From assembly GCA_016859345.1 (NCBI GenBank), contig CM029112.1:10459589-10523588 (forward strand): a stretch of DNA of 64,000 nt. Reading direction: 5' to 3'. Below the pieces are notes generated by a model. The model was not told the origin of the DNA and did no database searches. It saw only the letters and a list, made by a program, of their open reading frames with translations. A program made the position numbers and the translations under genes. Shown piece after piece: positions 10,060 to 22,663 of this stretch. The stretch's first letter is position 1. Every line of letters begins with the position of its first letter. The stretch comes from Istiophorus platypterus (taxonomy: Eukaryota > Chordata > Actinopteri > Istiophoriformes > Istiophoridae).

Positions 10060-10470
10060 TTTTGTTTATCCTCATCACTCAGTGTGTTTCTTGCCTCTGA
10101 CGTAGCTATCTGGCAGCCAGCTGTAGCCAATCCAGCACACCGCAGCCCAGCGCAGTACATGCCAAGCCTAGCCGGGCCTGCTGCAGTACTGGGCCTGCTG
10201 GCTTTTACTGGACACATTACGTCATGCTTTAGCGTCTGGGAGACATTGTGAACCCAGTGAACATCTAAGCCACCAGTGATCTAACACGATCAGCGGAGGG
10301 GAGCACCAGTGACGCGCGTGAATCACATCATTCCCAACTGAATGCAAAGCCCTTGTATCTCCAAACCATGCACACCACTGCCTCTCCAGATGGTGTAGCT
10401 CACCTTGCACCCCTGGCTCTGAAGTTGGGCTTGAAAATACAAGTCATGTTTGTCAGCAATTTGTGCAATA
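10060..10470. promoter_or_regulatory. GC-richer, CpG-containing conserved-looking block
   Basis: About 400 bp with more CpG than its neighbours (for example GACGCGCGTGA near 10310 and ACGTCA-type cores near 10218), no repeat and no convincing frame. A minus-strand donor-like TGCAAG|GTGAGC lies near 10393 without a clear exon. A distal regulatory element is the simplest guess. Confidence 0.22.
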
Positions 10471-12269
10471 AAATGCTGTATAGTCAAGAAGTAGTAATAA
10501 TATCATAAGACAGAATAGGTCCAAGATGAAAGTAACAGATTTGGAACACTGCACAGCTGGAAGTCATGGGTGTGTAAGCGATCAGAGCGTGAGGTGTTCC
10601 AGCCTCGTAGGTCTATGGGTTTTTGGGTTGGTGCCTTCATCTTTCACCTCTGTGAGAAATAAGGCGCCTGAGTTAAGTTTACCACTCTTTGTCAGGCTCT
10701 GGGAGCCTGTCAAACAGACAAACCTTAATCACCTCCTCTTGGCAGTTGACCCAGTTCTTATAGGCTGGCTTTGCTATATGGAAGCTGTAGGCATATCTAA
10801 CATATGCATTAAGTATGGATTAGTCCCAACTCGTTACATCCTTGGGGGCATGGGATTACCAAAAACCCACAAAAATAAGAAGCGGATTATATATGGGGTG
10901 ACCAGGGAGTGTTTTTGTCACAGATGACATCTTGTCTTTTGACATACACACACAGTCACGCACACACACACAAACGTACAAAAAAGGTCAGGAGTAGAAG
11001 TGAAGTCAATCCTTGGCAAAGCAAGGTGGTGTGGGTACCTGAGATGTCAAGCTGTTGGCTCAGCTGATTCAGGCTCTTATTATCCCTTCCTATTCCTTCC
11101 ACCCTTCCCACTTTCCATTCACAACATCAGTGCCTTGCCAGAAGGGTCACCATCCCACACAACAGTCTCACAAAGCTGCATTTGTCCATTATATGATATA
11201 ATATGCTGATACTGGTTGTAAAAGCAAGCGAGTTTTGCACAAAAATTGGCCAGAGGTTTGTGATGTAGCTCGAACAACAATTTCTCCCCTGTTCAATAGG
11301 CTCTGCTATCAGGCATTTTCCAGCTGTCTCATGTGGTAGCCTTTTGGCTAATAGCACCTAAATTAGTATTCATGAAGTATCCTAAACGTCCCTGCTTGTT
11401 TGCTCGCTGCTGTGTTCTCACCATAAATTTGGCTCCAGGAACAGCAACTTACAATGGTTGAAATACTTCTTGTTTTGTGACTTTGTGCATGCTTTTGCGC
11501 TTGTGAAAGTGCGTATGCACGTCTGTGCCAATATGGTTGATACACATGCATTAGAACGTGTGTGTTTACATGCATCATTATAGTGAATCTGGAATTTCCA
11601 TGATGCCCTGTGACCTTTTGATGTGTAATTGTTTTCGTAGTTCACAGGAAAGCTTTTGGAACTCTCTTTCACTTCCGTTCTTGTCAAATTTCTGACATTT
11701 ATTGTGTAGTCACACAAACATTTATTGCAACTTTGAGAGGCCAATTGGAATTTTTAACCCGTACTTTGATGTAGAAAACATACAATCACAAAGGGAAGAC
11801 CTGAAAATTAATTTAAATTCACAAAACTGTGAATCCCCGCTCCTAGAAGGCTACAGCTACAGCTACAGCTGTGAATGTGTGAAGTTTTGAACTCCCCGTG
11901 GCAGAGGGAATGCACCCCCTAAAAGCCGCAGTACACTCCCACCAGCTCAGCAGAAAAGAGAAGAGCAAACCGCAAATGCTATACAATACAACTCAGATAG
12001 AAATAATCACAACCATCACGTCACTTCAGGGAGGGAATGACTGACAGGGCAGTTTATCTAGACACAACTGATTTAGAACTTCCCCTTTACAGTTTGGTGA
12101 AAAAATGAAAACATGTCCACATGCTATCAATGGTGTAAGACAAACGAGAGACAGCAGAGAGAAGTGAAAGTACATGACGTCCGGCACAGCCAACACTAGT
12201 GCCTTCAATGCGTCTCATGAATATCAGCCATATGGTAATAGTGAGAATGTCTCTACCCTATGGAACATG
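10471..12269. other. Non-coding stretch with minor repeats
   Basis: Small CA-rich runs near 10945-10975, and CTACAG in about three copies at 11851-11870, ending in a CAGCTG E-box. A frame near 10526-10927 of 133 codons has no splice or start support. Otherwise plain, AT-rich DNA. Confidence 0.55.
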
Positions 12270-12285
12270 AAAAAAAAAAAAAAAA
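12270..12285. repeat. Poly(A) tract
   Basis: Sixteen consecutive A without a recognisable retroelement body upstream. Confidence 0.95.
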
Positions 12286-13807
12286 TCTGAGATTGGATAT
12301 AATACAATTCCAATTAAATTAGCAACATCTGTCTAAAATAATTAAGGAATGTGATCAGGCTTGCCCTTGATTATATAATTAGAAATAGGAGTAGGAGATG
12401 TTGAATTACAACTTCAAATAGAAAAGTTCTAACTTCTAAAAAAAACACTGATACATATTACCAATTTTATTTATAGGCTTTCAAAATCAACCATAACTGG
12501 TATTTTTGGATGATGTTTGTAGTTACTGTATGTGTGAACATTATCCATCGCTTTAAGCCTTTCTTGGGCTACTGACAGTAACAGTAACCCTGACCTGCTT
12601 CTATCCCAGACTCACTCAATAAGCTAAACCTGCTCAACCGATTCAATACGACAAACTGCACAGCAAATGTTTCACAAAGTAACTCAAGCAAACGTGGACA
12701 TGGCTATGGCTATTAGGGAAGTGCAGCAGTTGTGGCCGTAGTAGTAGGAATTTTTCCAGCACCCCTTGCCTGGATGCAGTGGAACTAAAGTCTCATACTG
12801 GGTATCAGTTTCCACTTTCCAGCTCCCTGTAATTGAACAAATTGCTTTGAATCAGATTTGCTTGCATGGTCTGTTCTTTGTTATATGGGTTCATAGTGAT
12901 TACAGGATCATGACGGAGCTTTGCCTCAAATGATGACAAACTGCGTGGATTCTCCTAGTAATATGTTCTCATTTGGCCAGCATTATGTTGCTATATTGCT
13001 TGCTTTTTGCTGCTGTATGAAGAGGCCTCTTGACTATTTCAGGCCATAAAGGAAAGATGAGGAATTTTTTGTTGTTGCACAAAAACTTAATAATTAAAAG
13101 CATAAGCCTGCTTAGGACAAATGTTTGAGAACATGGACTCTCAATATCCACTGGGCTGTTACTGGCTCCAAGGAGCTGGACTTGAATTGAGAACAAATGT
13201 TTTTCATTATAAAATAATTTGGAAAGTATTTTTCAGCCAAGCTGCTAAGTTATTAATTGGCCACTTGCTGCTAGTTATTAACAAGGTTACTACATCTTAC
13301 CTAAAAATTGCCTTTATGTTAATTGTTTGCCAAATGCAAATGACCATCTGAAATCATACACTTAACATCTGATACTATCGATGTCGAATACTTGCACAGA
13401 AATAGACACTACATGCAATGCATGTGCCAAAGCATAAAGACACACACTCACACATAAACAGATGTACAGCACATGCACAAATAGACTCTGTTTGAAAGTG
13501 AGTATCTTCGCTGCAAAGTGATAAAAGCCTGCGAGGAGACACTGGCTGACAGCCACGACAGATCCACTTTTCACAGCCAGCACAACACCTCAGAAAAGCC
13601 ATCTAAAATTTCACTTCACCAGAGAATCTCAAGGGGCAAACATTACAATAAAGAAGTTCTATTTTATATCACATTACTGTATTAAAGAATATTATTTTTT
13701 CTGCCCTATTGCCCAACATGATACATGTACAAACATGTCACAGTAAAAGAAATACAATAATAGCATCCTTAATTTCTCCCCCCTAATATTTCATTCAGTT
13801 TTAACTG
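12286..13807. other. AT-rich non-coding stretch
   Basis: No gene seen. A perfect octamer, ATGCAAAT, lies at 13335-13342 without other POU/SOX company. Frames are short. Confidence 0.55.
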
Positions 13808-13852
13808 GTTCTTTCTTTCTTTTTTCTGTCTTTCTTTCTTGAAAGAAAGAAC
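13808..13852. repeat. TTTC-rich inverted repeat
   Basis: GTTCTTTCTTTC at 13808-13819 is exactly complementary to GAAAGAAAGAAC at 13841-13852, with a pyrimidine-rich 21-nt loop. It is simple-sequence DNA that happens to switch strand. Confidence 0.85.
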
Positions 13853-15135
13853 TGGGTGCATAGCAATAAATACAGCATGAAGTTTCTGGCTTTATCAGTG
13901 CATGTCATTTGAGGAACAGTGAAGTTTACACTTAGGATCGTCAGCTGCACTGTCCAACAACAAATCTACTGGCATGTAAATCTCAGATGGTTCAGTTAGT
14001 GGAGGACTGGAGCAAAAATTAAATAGGAAAAACAAACGATGAAAACAAAAATCGCAACAATGCACACAGTCCCACAAATCCTGCAAGTCAACTCGATCAA
14101 TTCATGAAGCAAGCAGCACTCCAACAGGTTGCTCTTTCCCAAATGAAAACCTCTCCAACAATGTATATACAATAATAGTGTGAAGTGCGATAATTGAAGT
14201 GCCCTGAGTTTCTATGGGATAGACATTCCCATGGTTTCAGCTGTCCTAGGTGCCTGCCAGGATGCTGCTGGCCCATGCAACAGACAGCCATTTCCTCCCA
14301 GGGCCAGGTGATTGACAAAGACACAACAGCCACAGAGCCAAAACGACCCAGTGCTCCACTGCCAAGTACTCTGGGTTATGGTGTCATTCCCATACTGAAC
14401 AAAAGCGTTGAGCAACTAGAGATAGAGAGCCATATCAATTTCAGTTTTAATGAGCACCTTCTGTACTCGAGCCTAATAAGCAGAGTCACCAGCTATCATC
14501 CAAGTGTTTACATTACAGGAACAAGAAAAAATGCTTTTTATGATTGCAGTTGTTATTCTAAGACCGAGGTGAAGTCAGCCGGTGGCAGATTTATACTTTG
14601 ATAATGACAGTATAGTTTATATGGAAGTGAGTAAATCATGTCTTTCAGCTATCATATTTATCTCAACACAGCACAAAACATGATTGTGAAGTAACATGGA
14701 TCGGAAATGAGGGAACTTCATCACAGAAAAAAAAAAAAAGTGAGCAGATGCGACAGACAGAGAACCAAACCCTGGGATTTTGGGTTGCCTTATGTTGTAA
14801 ACAGCTGTATGTTATCCAGCTTACGGCAATGAGACGTGACCAAGCCTCCCTCCCTGCCGCACATCTCCCAGGGATCACTTCAAGGTGAGATACCATCAGA
14901 TGGCAGTGATAGCATCAGATGCAGGCCCCAAAACATCCCCCTGCGAACAATATCGCTAATTTGTTCCTCTCTCTCACTTCCCCAGAGTTCCTCTGAGTGT
15001 ACGTAAGCTTTTGTTTTGTCAAGCGGAGACAGTGAGACAGATTCCTTGTCAAAACTCTTTTCCTCCAGGCCTCTTTCATGAAGAGTTTGACTTCCAATCT
15101 GTTGACTGCACTGACGACTCCACTCATCTGTAAAG

Positions 15136-15140
<5 letters not shown>
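13853..15140. other. Non-coding stretch, no gene seen
   Basis: An A13 run lies at 14727-14739. The GC-richer part at 14194-14400 has a 135-codon plus-strand frame and competing minus-strand frames, with no consistent splice signals. A 13-nt segment after a fine acceptor near 14880 is too short to call. Confidence 0.55.

Positions 15141-15176
<36 letters not shown>
15141..15176. repeat. (TG)18 microsatellite
   Basis: Perfect TG dinucleotides, 36 bp, likely polymorphic. Confidence 0.97.
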
Positions 15177-15178
<2 letters not shown>

Positions 15179-18100
15179 CAAGACCAAACATAAGCCTCCG
15201 CATTTCCTTGCAGTAGCAGTTGAGCTCGTCAGGTTTTGAGGAGACGGCTTCTCTGACAGGTGTCGTTAAAGTATGAGTAAGTGTATCTGTGCACGGGGAC
15301 GCTCACGGGCTCTCAGTTGCCTATTATTAAAGAAAACATTCTGCCGTCACCATAGTGATGGCAGCACACTGAAATGGCTGCTGGGAGTGCTGACAGGCCT
15401 GTGTCAGAGCAGAATTTCCACCCTGCCATTTTGATCACTGCATCCCTCCACCCCTCTTCTCATTTCTTTTGTCAAACCAAGCTACCTTCTTACTTCCCCT
15501 TCACATATTGTCATTTCCTTCTTATCACTGCACTCAAATCAGTCCATATAGATGCTCCCTGTTTTTCCAGTCTCCAACACTCATACACACACTGGCACAC
15601 ACACACCGCTATTAGCTTTCAGAATGAGAGACAGGCAGCAGCAGGTAGAGCTGCCTCAGTTTTTACACTCTACCTCAGGCAACGACCATATCTTCTCAAG
15701 GAGAAGGCTTTCATATTTACTATACAGGCTCATTACTTCACTCTATACAAAGCTGTCATCTCCATCAGTCTCCATAGACGTGCAGTGAAACAAAGATGGT
15801 GCCTTAAGGTAACACAGATGTACTCATATGAAACCATCTGATTGTAGAGGGCATTTATTAATTTGCTCGTAGCTATTTAACACAGAACGCTGCCCTTGCA
15901 TAATATTTGTGATGATCTGAATAAAAGAAGTCCACAGAGACCTTAAGGAATGCATATGTTGCATTCTCACATTGCAGAGTTAAGCAGGCAGGTATAGCCC
16001 ACTAATCACACTGTCACTCACTGTAATGTCTATTAAGTAGGTTCATAATGGTGGCTAAAGATACTTGTGCGAGTATGGCATAAAGGAGCACATACCGGCT
16101 TGCGTGTCTCTCCCATCGAGCACAGTTTGCTGGGCAAAAGCTGTCAGCTTATGTGTTCTGGATGACTCAGATTTTCTGATTAGTGGCCTGTTTTCATAGA
16201 TACAGCGCAACGAGAAACAAATGGGGCCGAAGCATTACTACTGGCAGCTCAAATAAAGAGAATGATTTAATAAATTGATGGGTTCAAAGTAAAGTCGATG
16301 ACAAGAACCGTTGACTAGGAGCATCAAAACTGAGGTGAATTTTTGTGTGCATGAGATAAGTTTTTGCTGTATATCTATCTGCATGTAAATGACGGGGAGG
16401 AAAAATAAAAACATATACAGAAATCTTACTCATTAGCATGACATTGGACAGAGTGCAATTGCTATATCTTTACAATATTGCATAGAATATAATAGATGAA
16501 TAAGGCATGCATGTATGTTGTTGTATATGTTTAATTTACCATCACATTGTTTGTCTGGTGTTCTCCCTTGTATGATATTTTTGATACAGTACAGAGAAAA
16601 CTCCTGGATGAACTTCACCAAGGCCTCTGACGTAAAACACTGTAGTTTCTTTTTCAGTGTGTTATGAACAATGTTTTCAATGAACTGAATAAAGAACCAG
16701 GTTCAAACCAGCATCATGTGTTTTTTGTTTCACATCATCCAAAGTTTGTTGTAGTTACGACAAAGCTGAGAACAACACTGTTGACGTATTGCACCTGTAG
16801 AAGTGTTGACATGCCACCTCAATGAAAGATGACAAGTTTCCAGCCCTTTTCAGCTGGCAGGCTTGTCAGACTCCTCAGCCGAATGTAATGGAGAGTGGGA
16901 AAAAAGCTCAGTGGGCTCAGGATAGATTATTTTCCTCAAAATATATTATTCCTCATTATCCTTTATACAGATATTGCTCCTTTCGATCAGACGGCATTAT
17001 ATTTCTCAGGGACTAATACAAAGGTGGGGATTAAGAGCAGAGCTGTACCTCACTATATACAAAACCTGTACAGACGATGCCTGTCTATAAGCTGATATCT
17101 ATGTTTGACCTGTTGTGACCTGTTGTAACTTCCGGAGGAAGCCATAAATGTACTCTTCAACAGTTTTTACAGAACATCTGCCATGGTAGGCACATCTATC
17201 TCAATATCACTTAGACAGGATGACATTTTTGTTATGTATCTCTATCTGAATGTTTCACAAAGTAAGGTTCCCAAGTTGCACTAAGCTGAAAACAACCACT
17301 TGTCTACACTATAGAACCTTTAAAAAATCTACATTGTTCTCTTTTAATGTGTTCTGACATCCTGGCCTATCTGCACGTTGTGGTCATACGAAAAAAGGAA
17401 GCCTCCGAGAGATTTGTCATAGGGCAGCTATGTGATTTATGAATAATTTTCCACTGATGTGAAATCATCACCACCGTGCTTTTACAAGCAGGATAATATC
17501 ATAAAACTTTGGCACCCCCACCAAAGTTCTTTCATCTCATTCTCTTCTCCCCCCTTAATTTTCCTCTTAATTTTTAAGGCGCGTGGTAATAAAGTAGCTA
17601 GTAAGAATTGGAAAGGCTGCAATCTGATGACAGATTTATAGTGAATTTAGGAAGAGGCTTTTTCAAGTGACGCACAATGAAATTGTAACATTTGAAGGCA
17701 TGGATGAAGCTTGGAAATGTTGCTGAATCCAATCTGTTAACGACTGTCAAAATTCTAAAATGGACGAGGATCAGTTTGTAGTATGCAGTGCCAATACATA
17801 AATGTAGGGCAACACACATGCACTTCTCTTCCCTTAATCGCTCACCTTTGCTCCCTAAACCTCCTCATACATGTACATGCCAGTACTTTCAAGTGTGCAA
17901 ACAGACATGCACACACATACCACGCACGGAGCCATCAGATACAGGGCTGCTGACAGTTCTTTAGGACTGATACTCTCCAGCTAAAGTGACAGGCCAAACA
18001 AGTCTGAGCAGCATATATTCATACACCTTTCATTACCCTTGGCCTGAGGCCTTCGACACAGTAGGCAGTCGCAGCAGGGTGGGGCTCACGTACCTATTAC

Positions 18101-18577
18101 TGTGGCACTAAACCTGGCAAGGCTGCACAAAACAGTCGAGTCCTTTAGACTTTACACATATAAGAGTACCTTAACCCATCTGACCAGCGATTAGCAGTGA
18201 TCATTTGTGTACGTGGCAAGGTGAAGGTTCAGTTGCTTCACTCAAATCCACAAAAATTTTGGCAAACTCAAGACACTATACATTTTAGTAAGTCCCTGGA
18301 GACATGTGTCATCTCATATAACTGCGCCATCCCCTGCTACCGACTACAGCCATGCATGACATCCCATAATTTGAATCCTCTCTTATTGTCAAGTGGTTGT
18401 ATATCACCAAGACAACATCTATATAAGCCTGTCCTCCCAGTGAACTGTGCTCTGTGCTCTGATGAAGCGAAGGGGAACAACAGCCCTCATAACTATGGGA
18501 CAGGCAAATTGCACTGTGAGACAAGGAGCTGTTTGTGTGAGACAGAAACATGACACGTTCTGATGCAGGAAGTGAGC
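15177..18577. other. Long plain stretch, no gene seen
   Basis: About 3.4 kb of AT-rich DNA. A 155-codon plus-strand frame at 15374-15841 crosses CA-rich sequence and has no splice support. TGACTCAG (an AP-1 type core) sits near 16164. An AATAAA near 16689 is followed by no visible terminal-exon signal. Nothing else is supported. Confidence 0.55.
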
Positions 18578-18592
18578 TTTTTTTTTTTTTTT
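18578..18592. repeat. Poly(T) tract
   Basis: Fifteen consecutive T followed by CTCCCAG. It could serve as a pyrimidine tract, but the frames after it carry stops. Confidence 0.95.
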
Positions 18593-18928
18593 CTCCCAGT
18601 GTAAAATAAAGAATTAAGCCCTGGAAGAGAGGGCATTATAGAAACAATACTGGCACCTTTGTGTCTGTGAAGGTGTCAGAACAAGGTAATGTATGACTGA
18701 CAAGCAATATGTTCCCAAGCCATGCATGTCTCATCATGTGTAAAAAGAGCAGTACAGTTTGTACAACAGAGGGATATTACTATTCAAAACTGTATGGTAC
18801 AACAAAATTGCCCTTGGAACTAGCCCAGTTGGTAACCGAGCTGTGGAAGTGTAACAGTCTTCTGTGTGCAAGTCACTGCAGAGCAGACATGGAAGGAAAT
18901 CTAAAGTTCTCCTCTTTCTTCTTTGCAG

Positions 18929-18984
18929 TTGCTTGGCATGTTGTTGCACTGAGCAACACTGTCGCACCAAGACTAGAAAATTAG
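18929..18984 (+). other. Strong 3' splice site with short open tail
   Basis: An excellent acceptor (CTCCTCTTTCTTCTTTGCAG) ends at 18928. One frame continues AWHVVALSNTVAPRLEN to TAG at 18982-18984. A second frame is open for about 29 codons and is cysteine-rich. The same frame is open upstream through the tract, so the acceptor is not required by a stop. Possible terminal exon, unrecognised. Confidence 0.2.
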
Positions 18985-19073
18985 GATTCAGCATGCATGA
19001 TACGCTATTTTGTAGGATCTAGCGATTTTATTTCGCCCCATTGCCACTTATCGGCTTCCACTTATATCCTGAG

Positions 19074-19123
19074 AGAAGTCCTTGTGTCTCTGAACATGCA
19101 AACCAACATTCCCATCATCCAAG
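19074..19123 (+). other. Candidate internal exon
   Basis: A moderate acceptor (CTTCCACTTATATCCTGAG) precedes about 50 nt that end in a strong donor CCAAG|GTAAACC (GT at 19124-19125). The open frame reads VLVSLNMQTNIPIIQ and leaves one base (G). That phase fits the candidate exon at 20899, where the joined codon is GAG. The peptide is not recognised. The weak point is the acceptor, which allows starts at 19074 or 19076. Confidence 0.22.
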
Positions 19124-19481
19124 GTAAACCTGTGTCTTTTTGTCTGTCACCACTTAAGTTAAAAAAATATTTAATGCCCAGTGTAACAAGACAGCGATTG
19201 AGAAATTCAAGGGAGATGATGCCGTCTGAGAAAGCTATAGGTTTGGCTTAAGAGCTGATACCCTCCTGTGACATGCTACATAATTGAAATATAAAATCCA
19301 GCCTTACCATATAGCCCTGTTTGGCAGCATCATGCTAACATAACACGTCATGGCACCATTCTTTAATGCCAAGATGCAGAGATACTAATGATTTGTGCTG
19401 TGTGGGAAAGCCGGTGCAGCTTGCATGGATGGGATTTTGAGAGATTCAGAGATGAGTAATATATGACCGTGACATAGATAC

Positions 19482-19565
19482 CATATGTTCCGCTGCCTCT
19501 TTGTGAGACCAGGAGGTTGTAGGATGATGAGGTGCTAGGACATCAGATCCTTGACACTCAGAAAG
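19482..19565 (-). other. Candidate exon, minus strand
   Basis: A very long pyrimidine tract on the minus strand (CTTTCCTCTCCTCTATCACCTAG at its end) stops just before 19565. From there frame 0 is open for 28 codons, LSECQGSDVLAPHHPTTSWS and on, to a weak donor ATG|GTATCT after 19482. The other two frames stop early. Long purine/pyrimidine tracts arise easily in this genome, so the acceptor may be incidental. Confidence 0.2.
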
Positions 19566-19599
19566 CTAGGTGATAGAGGAGAGGAAAGGAAAAAAGACG

Positions 19600-20060
19600 G
19601 AGAAGAAGAGGGGATAGGAGGTATGGGTGCGCAGAGAGATCCAAAGACAGTTCCCATACATCATGCCAAGTACTAGGCCGGGGCATGCAGTCTATGACCT
19701 CACTGTTCTGTGGTGGGGTAGAGCTGCTCGGCAACCTCACTGCATCAGCCCCTCCACTTTTGTGGTTTTGTTTGGGACGGATCAAGAAAGCCCCAATGGA
19801 GCACAGAACATGGAGGTGGGCTAGCAGCCCAAAAATGAGCCGGAGCCGGCCAAGTGCTTGTGGTCGTCTAGTCAGGTCAACCCTGGTCAGGGCAGAACAT
19901 CGCCCCATCCATCCAGCGAGGAAGGCTTACCCTGGCTTGTGCAATCACAACGTCACAAGAGAGAAACTCCTCTTTCTGACCCAGACCCTTAGTCTGTGCA
20001 ACCCCTTTGGACCAAGCTGCCATGCTGCAGCACTGGTGCAGAATCTGGAGCTGGAACAAG
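19600..20060. other. GC-richer block, no gene assigned
   Basis: Balanced composition with open frames on both strands (116 codons on minus, 126 on plus) and no consistent splice sites. Its texture fits a conserved non-coding element or a degenerate exon. I cannot choose between them. Confidence 0.3.
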
Positions 20061-20898
20061 GATGAAAGCCAACTGGCTATGGAGGTGGAACCACTTCTCT
20101 AACCCTGCTCTAAAGCGAAAAGGCTGTAAGTTAGAGTTAGGGGAATGACCTTTCCACGATTAGAGAACAATACCCTTTGTGGATAAATGTGTTAATAGAA
20201 TACATTCTGCCGGGATACAAATGGGAAAAAAAAGCAAATGATGAGGGATAAATGCATGACAAATGAATAGGATATGTGCTGTTCAGAAAAATTTGCTTCA
20301 ATCTTAAATCACAGCTCATTCTCTGGTAGCCATTCTAGGTGTGTGAAACTCTCTAGCAAACCTGAAGAACTGCGAATCTAAGTATTACACACTGCCATCT
20401 TGACAAAATTCAGGACACATCAATATTCATTAGAAAGTTTTCATCCCATTTTCTGAATTTTAACTGCTACAACACTACTGATGAAGTTTGTGTGCTAATT
20501 TGAGTTTGTTGGCAAGCTTGCAAGAAATAAAGAGAATAGTAACATGTGATTTGTACATTCCTTACTACTGCCAGTCAAATGTAATTTAACATGCATTAAC
20601 ATTGTCTTGTAAAATTAGCCTGTTAATTATCTAACAGCTATGCTGTATCTCTCTTTTTCTACTCCATTTGTTTCATTATATTTGGGCACCCTGAACAGCT
20701 CTATACAGCGGACCTGCCTATGTAAACTAAAATGTGACTTAGTCCAATCTATATGATGTAGAGAAAGAGTGAGATTAGGTGGTGAATGTGTAAATTGATT
20801 TGTAGCTTTGAGAATGTTCATGAGATGTGGCAGTATTAACGTCATGCTTACATTAGAAAGCTCTTTCTCTCTTTGTAACTTTTATTCCTCTCCCACAG

Positions 20899-20972
20899 AG
20901 CTGAACTTTGTCCAGCAGCTCTATCTAACTCTAGCCAGGATGCTAACCAGTCCCAGGTGCTGTCAGAGCTAG
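20899..20972 (+). other. Candidate terminal exon
   Basis: The best plus-strand acceptor in the window, TTTTATTCCTCTCCCACAG, ends at 20898 with a plausible branch-point (TTGTAAC) upstream. After two bases the frame reads LNFVQQLYLTLARMLTSPRC to TAG at 20970-20972, an amphipathic, protein-like segment of 23 codons. A second frame is open for 25 codons. It is phase-compatible with the donor at 19124. I do not recognise the protein. No AATAAA is obvious within the next few hundred bases. Confidence 0.27.
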
Positions 20973-21366
20973 GCTAACACAGTAGGCCCACCTAGACTGC
21001 AAGGCCTTGGGTTTCACCTCAAACCGCAGGCAGCCCTCACTCAAGGATCCAAACTATATCATAAAAGTGCTGTGGCTAAATCGGGCTAGTCCTTGTGCAA
21101 GCATGTCCCATCATGCATTATAAATATATCTAGATTTCCATCATGCACTATGAATCTCAAACATATTTCTAAGTCATATGGACTGAGTTTGTTTGCTCTT
21201 GTTAAATCCTCTGTAAGCTTTGAACAAAGGGGATTGCTCAGCGCTCCCTGCAAACCAAAGGGGCAGCAAATACAAGATTAACATGCGGAAGGGATGCAAA
21301 ACCTGAAATCAAGCGGGCCCTTTCAAATCTAGATATATTTGTTGTCTTTTGTAAATCCTGATCTTG

Positions 21367-21876
21367 CTAAACCTGAGTTAAGGCCTTTCCCTGAACTTCC
21401 TGTACTACCCACAAAACAGCCTTTTTCTCTTTGAGGTGTACTTTACGTGTCAGGGTGATAAAAATCAAAAGGCAGAACAAATCCGACTTTTCCTTTGAGT
21501 AGTTTGCTCTGAATGCTGTCGACATGACTTTACTCTTCAAAACCTCAGAAATGTGACATCGGTCGACAGATTCAACTTGCAGTGGACTGTCGAAAGACTT
21601 TGGCTTTGTGTTTGTCATGAGTGGGTAATCGGCCATGCAGGCAAATGTCGTCTGTACGTTGGCTGTTTGCCAGCAGTGTGTGAGGTTAATGTGGTTGCAG
21701 ACACAGGTAGGCGACGGGAGCGGTGCAGTGGCTACGTGCCTGCAAAATGGTTTTACAGGGGCCAGGTTATGGGGGCAGAAGAGAGACAAGAGGGGGAGGA
21801 GAAGGTCGGGAGGATGTACTATGATAAATCTGCTATATAGTGCACTAAGCTCTGCCACCATGCCGTGCATATACAT
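21367..21876 (-). other. Long ATG-started open frame, function unknown
   Basis: 169 codons from ATG (21876) to stop at 21367; the frame is open further upstream to about 21927. The C-terminal third contains KVHLKEKKAVLWVVQEVQGK, but there is no domain, signal peptide or motif I can name. It lies 185 bp from, and points away from, the plus-strand frame starting at 22061. Length alone is only mildly unusual. Treat it as a possible orphan frame or chance. Confidence 0.13.
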
Positions 21877-22060
21877 ATGCGATATGCATAATGCACACGT
21901 GCATACGAAGAACAAGCTAAATAACACGTAAGCCCTTCCATATCACAACCATCAAAGCCCTTCCTGTGTGTATACACTCATATAAACTCCCCTCCACCTT
22001 GTCTACAGCCTCTTGAGCATCTTCCAACCCTTATCTACTTTAGCTTCGCTACCACCTTCT

Positions 22061-22663
22061 ATGAAACCAGTGAGTCTAGATAGCAGCCAAAACGGCTTGA
22101 TGACATCATTGTTTCCACAGCTACTATCGCACCCATTACCCAAAATCCTGTTGGGCAGTGTCATTATCTCACCTGGCATCGGGCCCGTGATTTTTTTTTC
22201 CCTGCGCCTCTTGCCGCTCCACCCCATCCCCCATTCAAATACACAAGCATGTATGTACACTCTCATTGCCACCTATAACCTGGAGTCTGAGCCAAAGCCT
22301 GCAACAGGCAGCACTGTGAGAACATGTCCCCACACATCCACTTTCGTGGAGGCCATTTTAGCTTGTCTAAGCCTGAGCAGAGGAGACAGTACAACACTGT
22401 TTTGCATTTGTCTCCTGATACGACAGGGATCTTTTTCTGATATCACTTTACATCAGCTACGCCGTGCAAGGAAATGCACGAGGAACGGTATACGTCTCTA
22501 TGACCTCAGCCTTAAGACAAAAAATTATGTCACTGCAGCAAGCCGATCCAACCCCACAGCTGCGGCGCTACAGCTTTTGGCCTGTATTAGAGGCACAGAC
22601 ACAAATCAACGGTGCAAGCCCTCAAAGACAAACGCAGAAAAATACCCCCACACCCCTAAATAA
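22061..22663 (+). other. Longest ATG-started open frame in the window
   Basis: 200 codons from ATG at 22061 to the stop ending at 22663; the frame is open further upstream to at least 22013. The first half is proline/leucine/serine-rich, with a hydrophobic segment near residues 28-52. The second half is basic and serine/threonine-rich (for example RRARKCTRNGIRLYDLSLK). No family is recognised and there is no promoter or poly(A) evidence. For this base composition such a frame is uncommon but possible by chance across 64 kb. Confidence 0.17.

Noticed and set aside
14880..14893. 13-nt segment between a strong acceptor and GTGAGA donor
   Set aside because: Too short to be called an exon without transcript evidence.
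16689..16710. AATAAA and a GGTTCAAACC B-box-like motif
   Set aside because: No A box or cloverleaf around the B-box-like motif, and no terminal exon before the AATAAA.
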